In this document: positions 25,701-32,415 of the stretch, one piece after another
Position numbering within the stretch: position 1 is the first letter of the stretch
Layout: each line of letters begins with the position of its first letter
Source: Fredericiella sp038205395
Lineage (GTDB): Bacteria > Chloroflexota > Anaerolineae > Caldilineales > Caldilineaceae
Assembly: GCA_038205395.1 (NCBI GenBank)
Contig: JBBRBX010000057.1
Location: 1 to 35,456 of the forward strand
Length of the DNA stretch: 35,456 nucleotides
Direction: 5' to 3'
Program-made: the position numbers and the translations under genes
The notes under the pieces: model-generated
Told to the model about the DNA's origin: nothing
What the model saw: only the letters and a program-made list of their open reading frames with translations
The model's database searches: none

Positions 25701-26987
25701 CCACAGCAGCAGTTGGAGACCGCTATGCTGCGCGCGCAGTTTCATACGGCGACGGGAGATTATCAACCAGCCGCCCAAGCACTGCGGCAGGCACAAGCAG
25801 TGGCCCTGGCGCAAGGCGATCGTCACAGCCAGGCGCGTTGCCACAACGAGCAGGCAACAATTGACTGGCGGCAGGGCAATTACGCGGCAGCCCAGCATGG
25901 CTACCAAACTGCGCTAACGTTAGCCGCCGGCGCTGGCGAACAGTTGGATGTGGAAAGCGAGGCGCGTTATGGCCTGGGCCTCGTCTACCGGCAGCAGAGC
26001 CGTTATGACGCGGCGCGCGCCCAGTTCGAGCAAGCGCTGGCTGCTGCCGAGGGTTTGGGCGATCTGCAGATGGAGGCGCGTGTACTTAATGCCTTGGGGT
26101 CGGTTGCCAATCTCCAACGTGATTTTGCAGCCGCGACCGAACTCTTCACCCAGGCGCTGGAGATACGCGAAACCATCGGCGACCGCGCCGGTGTAGGCGC
26201 AAGCCTCATGAGCCTGGCCCAAGCCTATGGCAATATGGGCGACTACAGCCGGGTGGAGCCACTGCTGCTGCAGGCGCTGGAGATTCAGCAGGCTGTGCGC
26301 AACCGCTGGGAAGAGATGCTGGTGCTCAACGAACTGGGCATCCTCTATACCGCTGTTGGCCATTATGAGCATGCCTATTCGCACCTGGCGCAGGCGATGG
26401 AACGCAGCCGCGAGATTGGCAGCGAAATCGGTGCAGCCTACATCCTCTGCAACTTGGGCCAGGCCCAGCGCGACGCCGGCCGCCTGGAGGCAGCAAAAGC
26501 GACGCTGGCCGAGGGCCTGCTGCTGGCTGAGGCGCAAGGGGACGTCAACCTGCAGGCGATCTACTGGAGTGACGCCGCTTTGACAAGCCTGCGTGCAGGG
26601 GAGTATATGGCAGCGATCGAGCAAGCCGAGCGTTCACTGGCTTTGTATGCCCAGCTGGAGCAACCATTGGCCGCCACCACAGGCTATGCGGTGCAGGCAG
26701 CGTCGCACCTGCAGTTGGGCCGGCGCCCCGCTGCGGAAGCCGCCGTGCGCCGGGCGCTGGCGATCCTGGATGAATGCGGTGGCGAAGGGCCGGACTTTCC
26801 GCAGCGTGACTACTGGCTCTGCGCACAAGTGCTGGCGCTTCTGGGCGACAAGGAAGCGGCTCAGCACGCAGTGGCACAGGCTGTGGCGCTGCTGCAGCAG
26901 CGCGCCGGACGCATTTCCGATGCGGCCATGCGTCAAACCTATCTCAGCCAGGTGGCCACGCACGCAGAGATCATGCAAGCCGGATAA
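22740..26987 (+). CDS. Double class III cyclase, AAA ATPase and TPR signalling protein
   Basis: A 1,416-residue multidomain protein; numbers here count from a TTG at 22716, eight codons upstream. Cyclase homology domain 1 (about 35-190) has FADISGFTPLTE with Asp42 and FSGDAITCWF with Asp94, the metal acids, but lacks the Asn/Arg pair. Domain 2 (about 278-450) has Gln284 in place of the first Asp, keeps TTGDKGS (Asp325) and has GDATNLAARL with Asn397 and Arg401. A P-loop ATPase follows: GEAGAGKS (504-511) and LLVIEDAHWLDEAS (about 637-650). Many TPR-like helices fill about 980-1415. The order C1-C2-ATPase-TPR is that of soluble adenylyl cyclase. ATG 22740 with GGGA ahead is preferred; TTG 22716, overlapping the previous stop, is the alternative. 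Confidence 0.88.
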   Translation: MQLANAFIPEDRRHALADGRSLPLRAEGAALFADISGFTPLTEALAQRLGPRRGAEVLTRQLNIVYSALIKVVEQWHGSVIGFSGDAITCWFDNSGSREGGPLAATGCALAMQHEMADFAHLTLPGAVQANLALKTAVVSGAVSRLQVGEPTIQYIDVLAGGALDALADAESSAHQGDIVVDSATLAALTEQKEMEAHVQEWRTSSAGRRLAVLAPGAVWLPTPASTPAIGKQLHQPLLDNAVSAHWVLPPVYARLSSEGVHFLAELRPATALFLQFGGLDFDADKQAGALLDAFVRWVQKVVDAQDGAVIQLTTGDKGSYLYAAFGAPISHDEDMQRAVAVALILRNPPPQLATIRDIRIGISQGLMRVGPYGGDTRLTYGVLGDATNLAARLMTQADVGQICVSAKVAEQVSAQFDVTPLGLRSFKGKAEAQLVYAVLGPRLQPLELEGMPATPLVGRDRELAQLLHQVEAIAKRQEVGSQETSEQGSVVQLIGEAGAGKSHLAAQLARLAAERGLRVIFAACQSTAQNRAFFAAQQFVRTLLALQPAVEGGSPDARQAQVRHLAAQLEILDPKWLLRLPLLGDLLGLPIADNPTTAAFDARLRQEALTTLVIDIVRRAAQECPLLLVIEDAHWLDEASRALVLALARSVAGAPILLLLVQRPLGPEHTELAAALADLPVQQQILLAELDADGTAQLVRQRLAKPIEGLGIALIHSLAQGNPFFSEELVDALCEGGLLIQEQDEWRLSPALIDALRRANCLERVGAGWQLAPNAPLAAIDLGVPASIHGLVLSRLDRLPEENKLTLKVASVIGRVFELDLLAAAHPGQPPASALAAQFPMLQTRDFARLETLKPRPVYVFKHNITQEVVYQTLLESQRQELHIAVAEALEERTPDDVERLAHHYVQADTTLAAVRTKALHYIDAAGWRARKEHANETALAYFDQALQMELRRSWLQGRVEVLHILGRRLHEEATLLALEALDTDNPQQQLETAMLRAQFHTATGDYQPAAQALRQAQAVALAQGDRHSQARCHNEQATIDWRQGNYAAAQHGYQTALTLAAGAGEQLDVESEARYGLGLVYRQQSRYDAARAQFEQALAAAEGLGDLQMEARVLNALGSVANLQRDFAAATELFTQALEIRETIGDRAGVGASLMSLAQAYGNMGDYSRVEPLLLQALEIQQAVRNRWEEMLVLNELGILYTAVGHYEHAYSHLAQAMERSREIGSEIGAAYILCNLGQAQRDAGRLEAAKATLAEGLLLAEAQGDVNLQAIYWSDAALTSLRAGEYMAAIEQAERSLALYAQLEQPLAATTGYAVQAASHLQLGRRPAAEAAVRRALAILDECGGEGPDFPQRDYWLCAQVLALLGDKEAAQHAVAQAVALLQQRAGRISDAAMRQTYLSQVATHAEIMQAG

Positions 26988-27006
26988 GCGCCCGTCAATT
27001 GGGCGC
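26988..27006. terminator. Short GC hairpin between convergent genes
   Basis: GCGCCC and GGGCGC form a perfect 6-bp stem with a 7-base loop directly after the cyclase stop codon. No T-run follows, so termination is only a possibility. The rest of the gap to 27052 shows nothing clear. Confidence 0.35.
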
Positions 27007-27052
27007 AGTCCGTTAGCAGCGACTTAAAATTTCGCCTAATTATCCTCTCTGC

Positions 27053-29764
27053 CTAACGCCGCAACTGCGGAAGGTATAGGTTGGGCTGGCCGGCCTGCAG
27101 CACGGCATAAACGCCAATGCCTTGGCTGCGGGCCGAGGCGATTTGTACGCCATCTGCGGCGCTGGCTGGTGTGGCCAGGGTGGTGGACAGCGGCAGCCAT
27201 TGGCTTCCATTCCAGAAATGCAATTGGGCAGCCGGCTCGGCTTGAGGCGCTGCGCCGGCCGCGGTGAGCACACCAAACGAATCGGTGTATTCGATACTAA
27301 TTGTCCCCTGCGCCACCAGTGTGGTGGGGAAGGCATCCAACCGGTACGACTGGCCGGCAATCCGCTTCCACGGCGGCAGCGGCGGTGTGCCCGGCATGCT
27401 CTGCCAGGCAATCGACTCGCCGGGGCCAAGTTCCAGCGGCTCATCACTGGCATAGCTGGCATTGCCGTCTGAAGAGACGGCCAACACCCCGCTGTGCAGG
27501 CGCGCCGGCCCATAGGCGCCATTGCCCCCCGCGCCGCGATCGGCGATGGTTTCTCGGCGTGTCTGCGGGGCTGCCGGGCTTTCTTCCACCCACACCTGTA
27601 GGTAAAGCGGCGGTACAGGGGAGGCAAGGCTAAACGTGGTGCGCCACGTGTCGCCGCTGCGCAGCAGTTCCTGCGGCGGGCCGCCCATATCCGTCTCTGG
27701 GATCAGCCGAGCGCGCAGCACGCTGCCGTCAACCAATGGCTGCACCACGCTGACTTGCAACTGCTGTGGCCCCGTCTGCTCGATGGTGACCAGTGGATTC
27801 CAGGCTGAATCGAGCGTCATCGCCAATTGGCTGTCGCCGGCGGTCACGCTTTCACAGCCGAATTGGTGGCGCGGTGCATCCGGCGCTTCGGCATGATCGT
27901 TGAAATCGAACACACACAACCGGTCGCCCAGACGGGCATCGACCAGTTCCACCTTGTCCGTGCCTTGTGCCGGCTTGCCCTGCTCAAAAATCAGGCTGTC
28001 GTCGCGCAGCAAAAAGGCGCGCGCTTCGCCGGAGCTTGTCTGGCCCAATTGATACTCCAGCGTATAAACCTGGCTGGCAGCCAGCGGCGCCGGTGATGCC
28101 GTTGCCGGCACAAAAACTACCTGCGTCAGTGGGACGGGCGGGTAGACTTGGAGCGCTGGGCTGGGCGGCACGACCACCCAGTCGTACCATGCCTGAATTG
28201 TCCCCCACTCACTGCGCCCGTTCAGCAGCAAGTGCGCTTCGGTGGCGCCGCAGTTGGTGTCCCACACTGCTTGATCAGCGATAAAAGCATGGTTGGAATT
28301 CTTGTAGGCATTGCCCATGGCCGAACCGGCGCACTGCTCAGCAATGGTCTCGCTGCTGACGCCGCTGCCATCGGTGTAGGTGTCAAACAGGAAAAGCAGA
28401 TAGTGGCCCAACTCATGCGCCAGGGCGATTGCCCAGTCGTCGCGCATCTCCGCCTCTGTCACCACTACCCCTTGATATTTCACCTCTTGGCCGGGCGGCT
28501 CGCCAAAGCGATTCCAGTAAGATCCCATAAAAATGCTGCCCGGCGTATAGGTAATCAAAATCGTAGATGAAATGTCAGAAGTTTCGGTCAGGACAATGCC
28601 GCCCACAACCGCATTGGGATGCAGCACATTGCTGGTCAGAAGTTTGATATTGGCGCCATCCCAACCCTCATACATCTGGCGCACCGTCACCCGGCCCAAT
28701 GCAAACTGCCCTTCGCTGAAATCATAAAGATAGTCAGAGGCGCGGATAAGGTTGGTGCGCAGCCAATCTATACGCCCTGGATCGTCCTGCAAGTACCACT
28801 GCGCCGACAAATCCAGATCATAGAGCAGCAGCGGCTTGTCGCGGCTGACAGCCATGCGCAGTTCGCGGCCCTCGCTGTCGCTGTAGAATTGAAAGCTGTC
28901 GCCAGTCACCGTCGTCACTTGCGGGCTGGTGGCATACAGCACGGAACGGTCGCTGGGCCTGGCCACTGCCAAGCGCGCCCACAATTCATCACCCAGCGCG
29001 ATGAGGCTGGAATCGACGTACCCATCGGCGCCGGCCACCGCAATGGGGTCACCGCCCGCCGGCGTGAAAAGCTCGGCCCCAACAGCGGGTTCACAAAACT
29101 CGACAGGCGTATAGCAAACCCGCAGCGGCGGCAGGCTGTACTCGATATAGAGCAGCGGGGGCCGGGCAGCCGCCGCTTCAAGGCTGTCAAAAACACGCGT
29201 TTCAGGCGTTCGGCCGTCGGGGCGCAGCAGCAGGCCGTAATTGGGGTTATTAGCAGGCGAATTGACCCAGTCGGCAACCAACTGTGTGATATCCTGGCGC
29301 ACATACTGGTCGCCATCTGCCGGCGGGGTCCAGGAGCCGGCCAACTCGGCAGGGGGGACCGTTTGCCAGGTTACTCTTGACGCATCCCAGGGCCGCAGGA
29401 TGCGATAGAGAAGCAGCGGCTGCGCCCCACCCGTCGTTTGGAACAGCCGCAATTCGGCGCGTGTAATCTGCGCTGCCGGCGGAAGAGCCGCCAGATCCCA
29501 CTGGAGCAGCGCCCATTGGCTGAAACTGGGGTCCAACCCCATGCGCCCCACACGCAGTTGCAGGCCGGCGCCGAAGTTGTCCAACGGCGCCTGCTGAGAG
29601 ACGGACGCATCCTGTTGCGCGGGAAGCAGCAGTTGGCTGTTGCCCTCCTGCATCGCAGCCGGCTCGGCTTGAGCCATAGCCACGCAAGGCCAGGCAAGGA
29701 ATCCCAACAGGGCAGCGAATATCAGAGCGATGCAGGTCAACTGAAAAAAGCGTTGGGTGGGCAT
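27053..29764 (-). CDS. Secreted DNRLRE-domain zinc metalloprotease-like protein
   Basis: A 903-residue exported protein. A signal peptide (about 1-31; LIFAALLGFLAWPCVAMAQA) starts it. Residues about 45-215 look like a DNRLRE beta-sandwich domain (FSQWALLQWDLAALPPAAQI, ITRAELRLFQ, VTWQTVP, DITQLVADWVN, NYGLLLRP). The middle part is the likely protease: ALAHELGHYLLFLFDTYTDG gives His450, Glu451, His454 and Asp461. The spacing of that acid, 11 residues after the first His, resembles CLCA-type zincins more than metzincins. Two or three further strand-rich domains follow. The last residues are NLYLPQLRR, like the YLP-type tails that I recall on many Chloroflexota secreted proteins. GAGAGGA precedes the ATG. 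It follows the Crp-type gene by 78 bases on the same strand. Confidence 0.75.
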   Translation of the reverse strand: MPTQRFFQLTCIALIFAALLGFLAWPCVAMAQAEPAAMQEGNSQLLLPAQQDASVSQQAPLDNFGAGLQLRVGRMGLDPSFSQWALLQWDLAALPPAAQITRAELRLFQTTGGAQPLLLYRILRPWDASRVTWQTVPPAELAGSWTPPADGDQYVRQDITQLVADWVNSPANNPNYGLLLRPDGRTPETRVFDSLEAAAARPPLLYIEYSLPPLRVCYTPVEFCEPAVGAELFTPAGGDPIAVAGADGYVDSSLIALGDELWARLAVARPSDRSVLYATSPQVTTVTGDSFQFYSDSEGRELRMAVSRDKPLLLYDLDLSAQWYLQDDPGRIDWLRTNLIRASDYLYDFSEGQFALGRVTVRQMYEGWDGANIKLLTSNVLHPNAVVGGIVLTETSDISSTILITYTPGSIFMGSYWNRFGEPPGQEVKYQGVVVTEAEMRDDWAIALAHELGHYLLFLFDTYTDGSGVSSETIAEQCAGSAMGNAYKNSNHAFIADQAVWDTNCGATEAHLLLNGRSEWGTIQAWYDWVVVPPSPALQVYPPVPLTQVVFVPATASPAPLAASQVYTLEYQLGQTSSGEARAFLLRDDSLIFEQGKPAQGTDKVELVDARLGDRLCVFDFNDHAEAPDAPRHQFGCESVTAGDSQLAMTLDSAWNPLVTIEQTGPQQLQVSVVQPLVDGSVLRARLIPETDMGGPPQELLRSGDTWRTTFSLASPVPPLYLQVWVEESPAAPQTRRETIADRGAGGNGAYGPARLHSGVLAVSSDGNASYASDEPLELGPGESIAWQSMPGTPPLPPWKRIAGQSYRLDAFPTTLVAQGTISIEYTDSFGVLTAAGAAPQAEPAAQLHFWNGSQWLPLSTTLATPASAADGVQIASARSQGIGVYAVLQAGQPNLYLPQLRR

Positions 29765-29842
29765 AGTGTTTCCTCTCTGATCAAAATCTCCGCAAGAGCG
29801 TCCAAGCTACAGCCCATTCAGCCGCCATCTACCAGTCACCGT

Positions 29843-30589
29843 CTACCAGTCCCCTTGATTGGCTTCAATGCGGCTGTCGCGTTCGGCGCGCACGCGCGGC
29901 AAATCCAAAATTGTAATGACGCCGTTATCAAATTCCAACAAGCCGCGGCGACGCCACTCACTGAGGATACGGTTGACCCATTCGCGCCGCGCCCCCACCA
30001 TCGAGGCCAGATCGGACTGGTTCAGGCCGATATTGACCTGATAGCACTTGTCGGCTTCCACAGCTTCGCCATACTGGGCATTGTGCAGCAGAATGATGTG
30101 TAGAAGACGGCCAGCGGCGTCAAACTGGGCGATGGACTCGGCAAAGTTTGACGTCCAACGCAGCTTGTGCGCCAACATGCGGGCGGTGTTCATCCCGAAG
30201 CGAGGCACAGTCTGCAAGGTATGCACAAAATGCTCCTGCGATAAGGCTAAGAGCGAGACAGCCGTCATGGCCTTGGCGGATGCCGAGCGCGGCTCATGGT
30301 CAAGGGCCGCCAATTCGCCGATGACATCGTTGGTTGTAAAGATGGCAATGGTCGTTTCATTGCCGCTGGGGCTGATCTTGTAGATGCGCACTTTGCCTTT
30401 GCGCACAAAGTAGACTTCGCGGCTTTCATCGCCTTGGCGAAAGATCATATCGTCCTTGGCATACTCTTTTGCGCGCAAATCATCCACCAGCACCACCAAA
30501 TCGCGCTCCGGTAGATCTGCAAAAACAGGCATCGTGCGCAACAGCGCGATGCGACGAGCCAATTCCTGGTCCTGCGTTTTTTCCTGCAC
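29843..30589 (-). CDS. Crp/Fnr-family transcription regulator
   Basis: A 248-residue regulator with an N-terminal cyclic-nucleotide-binding beta-roll (about 20-125) and a C-terminal winged helix-turn-helix. The phosphate-binding cassette keeps Gly91-Glu92-Leu93 and Arg101-Ser102-Ala103, matching the Glu and Arg-Ser that hold cAMP in E. coli CRP. No cysteine cluster is present, so an FNR-type iron-sulphur sensor is unlikely. The recognition helix reads RREWVNRIL; the Arg-Glu-x3-Arg that reads TGTGA in CRP (RETVGR) is kept. The start is GTG 30589 behind an AGGGGG at 6 bases. A CRP-like site lies 65-80 bases upstream, so autoregulation is likely. A cyclase is encoded 2.9 kb away, making cAMP or cGMP the expected ligand (inference). 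Confidence 0.92.
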   Translation of the reverse strand: MQEKTQDQELARRIALLRTMPVFADLPERDLVVLVDDLRAKEYAKDDMIFRQGDESREVYFVRKGKVRIYKISPSGNETTIAIFTTNDVIGELAALDHEPRSASAKAMTAVSLLALSQEHFVHTLQTVPRFGMNTARMLAHKLRWTSNFAESIAQFDAAGRLLHIILLHNAQYGEAVEADKCYQVNIGLNQSDLASMVGARREWVNRILSEWRRRGLLEFDNGVITILDLPRVRAERDSRIEANQGDW

Positions 30590-30653
30590 GTTCGTCCCCC
30601 TACAGTTTGGCGCAGATGCGGCGCAATGGCAGCACTGCTCTCCACATCCGTCT

Positions 30654-30669
30654 TGTGCACCAGATCACA
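30654..30669. promoter_or_regulatory. CRP-like operator in the divergent crp-DUF3307 region
   Basis: TGTGCACCAGATCACA matches the E. coli CRP core TGTGATCTAGATCACA at 13 of 16 positions, and TGTGA-N6-TCACA at 9 of 10. It lies between the Crp-type gene and the DUF3307 gene. A single TGTGA half-site stands at 30692-30696. Confidence 0.6.
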
Positions 30670-30761
30670 CAGCCGGCGTGCGCGCCAATGCTGTGACGTT
30701 AAGACTACTTACGGACAATAGATTATCGGCCATTTGAGGATAAGATGCAACCAGCCAACGC

Positions 30762-31130
30762 ATGACCACATTCTCCTGGCTTTTGATTGCCCATTTTGTC
30801 GGCGACTGGATGCTGCAAAATGATTGGATGGCGCGCAACAAAGGCGCTTCTCCCTATGGCGTGGCCTGCCTGGTGCACTGTCTGCTCTACACATCAGCAG
30901 TAGGTCTAGTCTACGCCGCGACCACTGCGCCTCAAAGCCTGACCTGGGAGCGACAGGCGGCGTTTGTGGCGGCCATATTTATCAGCCACTGGTGGATCGA
31001 CGGCTGGCGATTATCGGCGCGCTGGGGGGCGCTGCTCGGGCAGTCGAGTGGGTCCATGGTGCGCATCGTTGTGGATCAGACAATGCACATCCTGGCGCTG
31101 GCCTTCATGATTGCGTTGCTGTCCGGCTAG
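30762..31130 (+). CDS. DUF3307 family membrane protein
   Basis: A 122-residue membrane protein with three or four helices, matching DUF3307. The N-terminus LLIAHFVGDWMLQNDWMARN has the family's His-x3-Asp-x3-Gln pattern, and the middle HCLLYTS and FISHWWIDGW carry the other conserved His and Asp. Function is unknown. It is divergent from the Crp-type gene, with the CRP-like site between them. No Shine-Dalgarno sequence stands directly before its ATG. A GAGGA at 30736-30740 instead serves a six-codon reading frame starting at 30745 (MQPANA), whose stop overlaps this ATG as ATGA, so translation may be coupled. Confidence 0.8.
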   Translation: MTTFSWLLIAHFVGDWMLQNDWMARNKGASPYGVACLVHCLLYTSAVGLVYAATTAPQSLTWERQAAFVAAIFISHWWIDGWRLSARWGALLGQSSGSMVRIVVDQTMHILALAFMIALLSG

Positions 31131-31131
31131 T

Positions 31132-31143
31132 GGAAGCGCTTCC
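31132..31143. repeat. Perfect 12-base palindrome after the DUF3307 gene
   Basis: GGAAGCGCTTCC starts two bases after the stop codon, in the gap to the convergent response regulator gene. It has no loop, so it would suit a protein-binding site rather than a hairpin. No function can be assigned. Confidence 0.4.
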
Positions 31144-31197
31144 TGTTGGAATCGCCGGCGCGTGGCATCCAATCAGAGCGATGAGTGAAGGGGGGAA

Positions 31198-31638
31198 CTA
31201 TATAATCGGAAATTCGATGGCCTGATAATAAACCTCAAGCAGTTCACGCAGCGCGCTGTAGTCAAGTCCTTGGCTGGCTTTGACCAGATAACCTGCCACA
31301 CGCCGATCATAGGCCGCCGTCTTGTCTTCATCGTGATCGGAGCCGGTGAGGGCAAAAACGATGCTGCGGCGCAGAATCGGGTCACTGCGCAATTCATCGA
31401 GGAAGGCAATGCCGTTCATGCGCGGCATATTCAAGTCCAGCAAGAGAAGATAGGGTTCGCTTTGCAACTGCCGTCCAAACGGGCCGCGCAGTGTATCGAG
31501 CGCGCTTTGCCCATCCACAAAGCGGGTCAGTGTAAAGACCGTACCGAGAGCTTTGAAAGCTCGTTCGATTGCCTCGGCGTCGATCTCGTCGTCCTCAATT
31601 AGAACAACATGCAGTGGTTTGCCAAGCGCCTGGTTCAC
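31198..31638 (-). CDS. Single-domain response regulator, Rcp1-like (downstream copy)
   Basis: A 146-residue receiver domain with no output domain. Features are the acidic pocket IEDDEID (about 14-20), phospho-accepting Asp68 in LLLLDLNMPRMNG, switch Thr98 in FALTGS and Lys120 in AGYLVK. The long loop before the Asp strand and the insert before the last helix are typical of the Rcp1/phytochrome-associated branch. Such proteins dock on a kinase or act in a phosphorelay. No kinase gene is adjacent; the nearest is the hybrid kinase 22 kb away. The start is GTG 31638. It has its own promoter in the 115-base gap after the related upstream gene. Confidence 0.9.
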   Translation of the reverse strand: MNQALGKPLHVVLIEDDEIDAEAIERAFKALGTVFTLTRFVDGQSALDTLRGPFGRQLQSEPYLLLLDLNMPRMNGIAFLDELRSDPILRRSIVFALTGSDHDEDKTAAYDRRVAGYLVKASQGLDYSALRELLEVYYQAIEFPII

Positions 31639-31699
31639 GATACAGAAAATTCCCTATAGTGCATTTACAGCCTTATACAACTTTATACGAACACTGCGC

Positions 31700-31728
31700 A
31701 GCATACATTGACAGCGCCCTCACGTCAA
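31700..31728 (-). promoter_or_regulatory. Promoter of the downstream response regulator
   Basis: On the minus strand TTGACG (31728-31723) and TATGCT (31705-31700) are separated by 17 bases, 5/6 and 4/6 matches. The transcript would begin near 31693, some 55 bases before the GTG. Confidence 0.6.
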
Positions 31729-31753
31729 GGAACCCAGCCGCCACCATAACGAT

Positions 31754-32191
31754 TTATGCACGCACCGGCTGTAGTGAGACCAGACGGCAGTAGGTGCGCA
31801 GCAGCTGCGGAAGCAAGCTGAAATTCTCTCCCAGTTTTGTCTTCAGCAGATAACCCGCTACCTGGCGGTCATAGGCCGCCAGCTTGTCTTCCGTACGGTC
31901 GGACAGGGTCAGAACAAAGACAGTGGCGCCGGACAACTGCGGGTCGCTGCGCAGCGCATCCAGAAACTCCAGCCCGCTGAGGCGCGGCAGATCCAGGTCA
32001 AGTAAAATGAGCAAGGGGCGCCTACGCAAAGCAGGCCCATCTGGCCCTTGCAGGGCGCGTAACGATTCTAAACCATCGCGGAAGACGGTAATTTGGCCAA
32101 AAATACCATTGCGGTTGAGGGAGCGAACGACGCTTTCGACATCAACTTCGTCGTCTTCAACTACGATTAGATGAACAGTGGACAGTGGCAT
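31754..32191 (-). CDS. Single-domain response regulator, Rcp1-like (upstream copy)
   Basis: A 145-residue stand-alone receiver, paralogous to the next gene on this strand. It has VVEDDEVD (about 10-17), Asp65 in LILLDLDLPRLSG, Thr95 in FVLTLSD and Lys117 in AGYLLK, so the phosphorylation site and switch residues are all kept. The shared pattern EDK-AAYDR-VAGYL in both proteins points to an old tandem duplication. The C-terminal helix (LPQLLRTYCRLVSLQPV) differs from its partner, so they may dock on different kinases. Start ATG 32191. The 224-base gap upstream holds no gene; I saw no strong promoter in it, only a short three-unit AGATA repeat near 32336-32355. Confidence 0.9.
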   Translation of the reverse strand: MPLSTVHLIVVEDDEVDVESVVRSLNRNGIFGQITVFRDGLESLRALQGPDGPALRRRPLLILLDLDLPRLSGLEFLDALRSDPQLSGATVFVLTLSDRTEDKLAAYDRQVAGYLLKTKLGENFSLLPQLLRTYCRLVSLQPVRA

Positions 32192-32370
32192 AACTCAGAA
32201 CTCAAAAAGTTAGCGCTGCAGCAGCAACGCAAAAAGTACAGCCCGGCCTGTAGTGTATACAGGAAAAGAGGCAGATTAACGACTTGCGGCAGTCTTTTAG
32301 AGCCGCCATTGTACACCTGCTGTCGGCAGACGGCCATAGATATAGATACAGATAGTGGACTTTACACACC

Positions 32371-32405
32371 TGAGCCACTTCCGGAAAAGACCCGAAAGTG
32401 GCTCA
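32371..32405. terminator. Hairpin after the HtrA-like gene
   Basis: TGAGCCACTT (32371-32380) and AAGTGGCTCA (32396-32405) pair perfectly, with three more pairs inside after one mismatch. It begins 11 bases beyond the minus-strand stop at 32416. No T-run follows on that strand, so it may stabilise the 3' end rather than terminate. Confidence 0.45.
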
Positions 32406-32415
32406 TTGATGTGAG

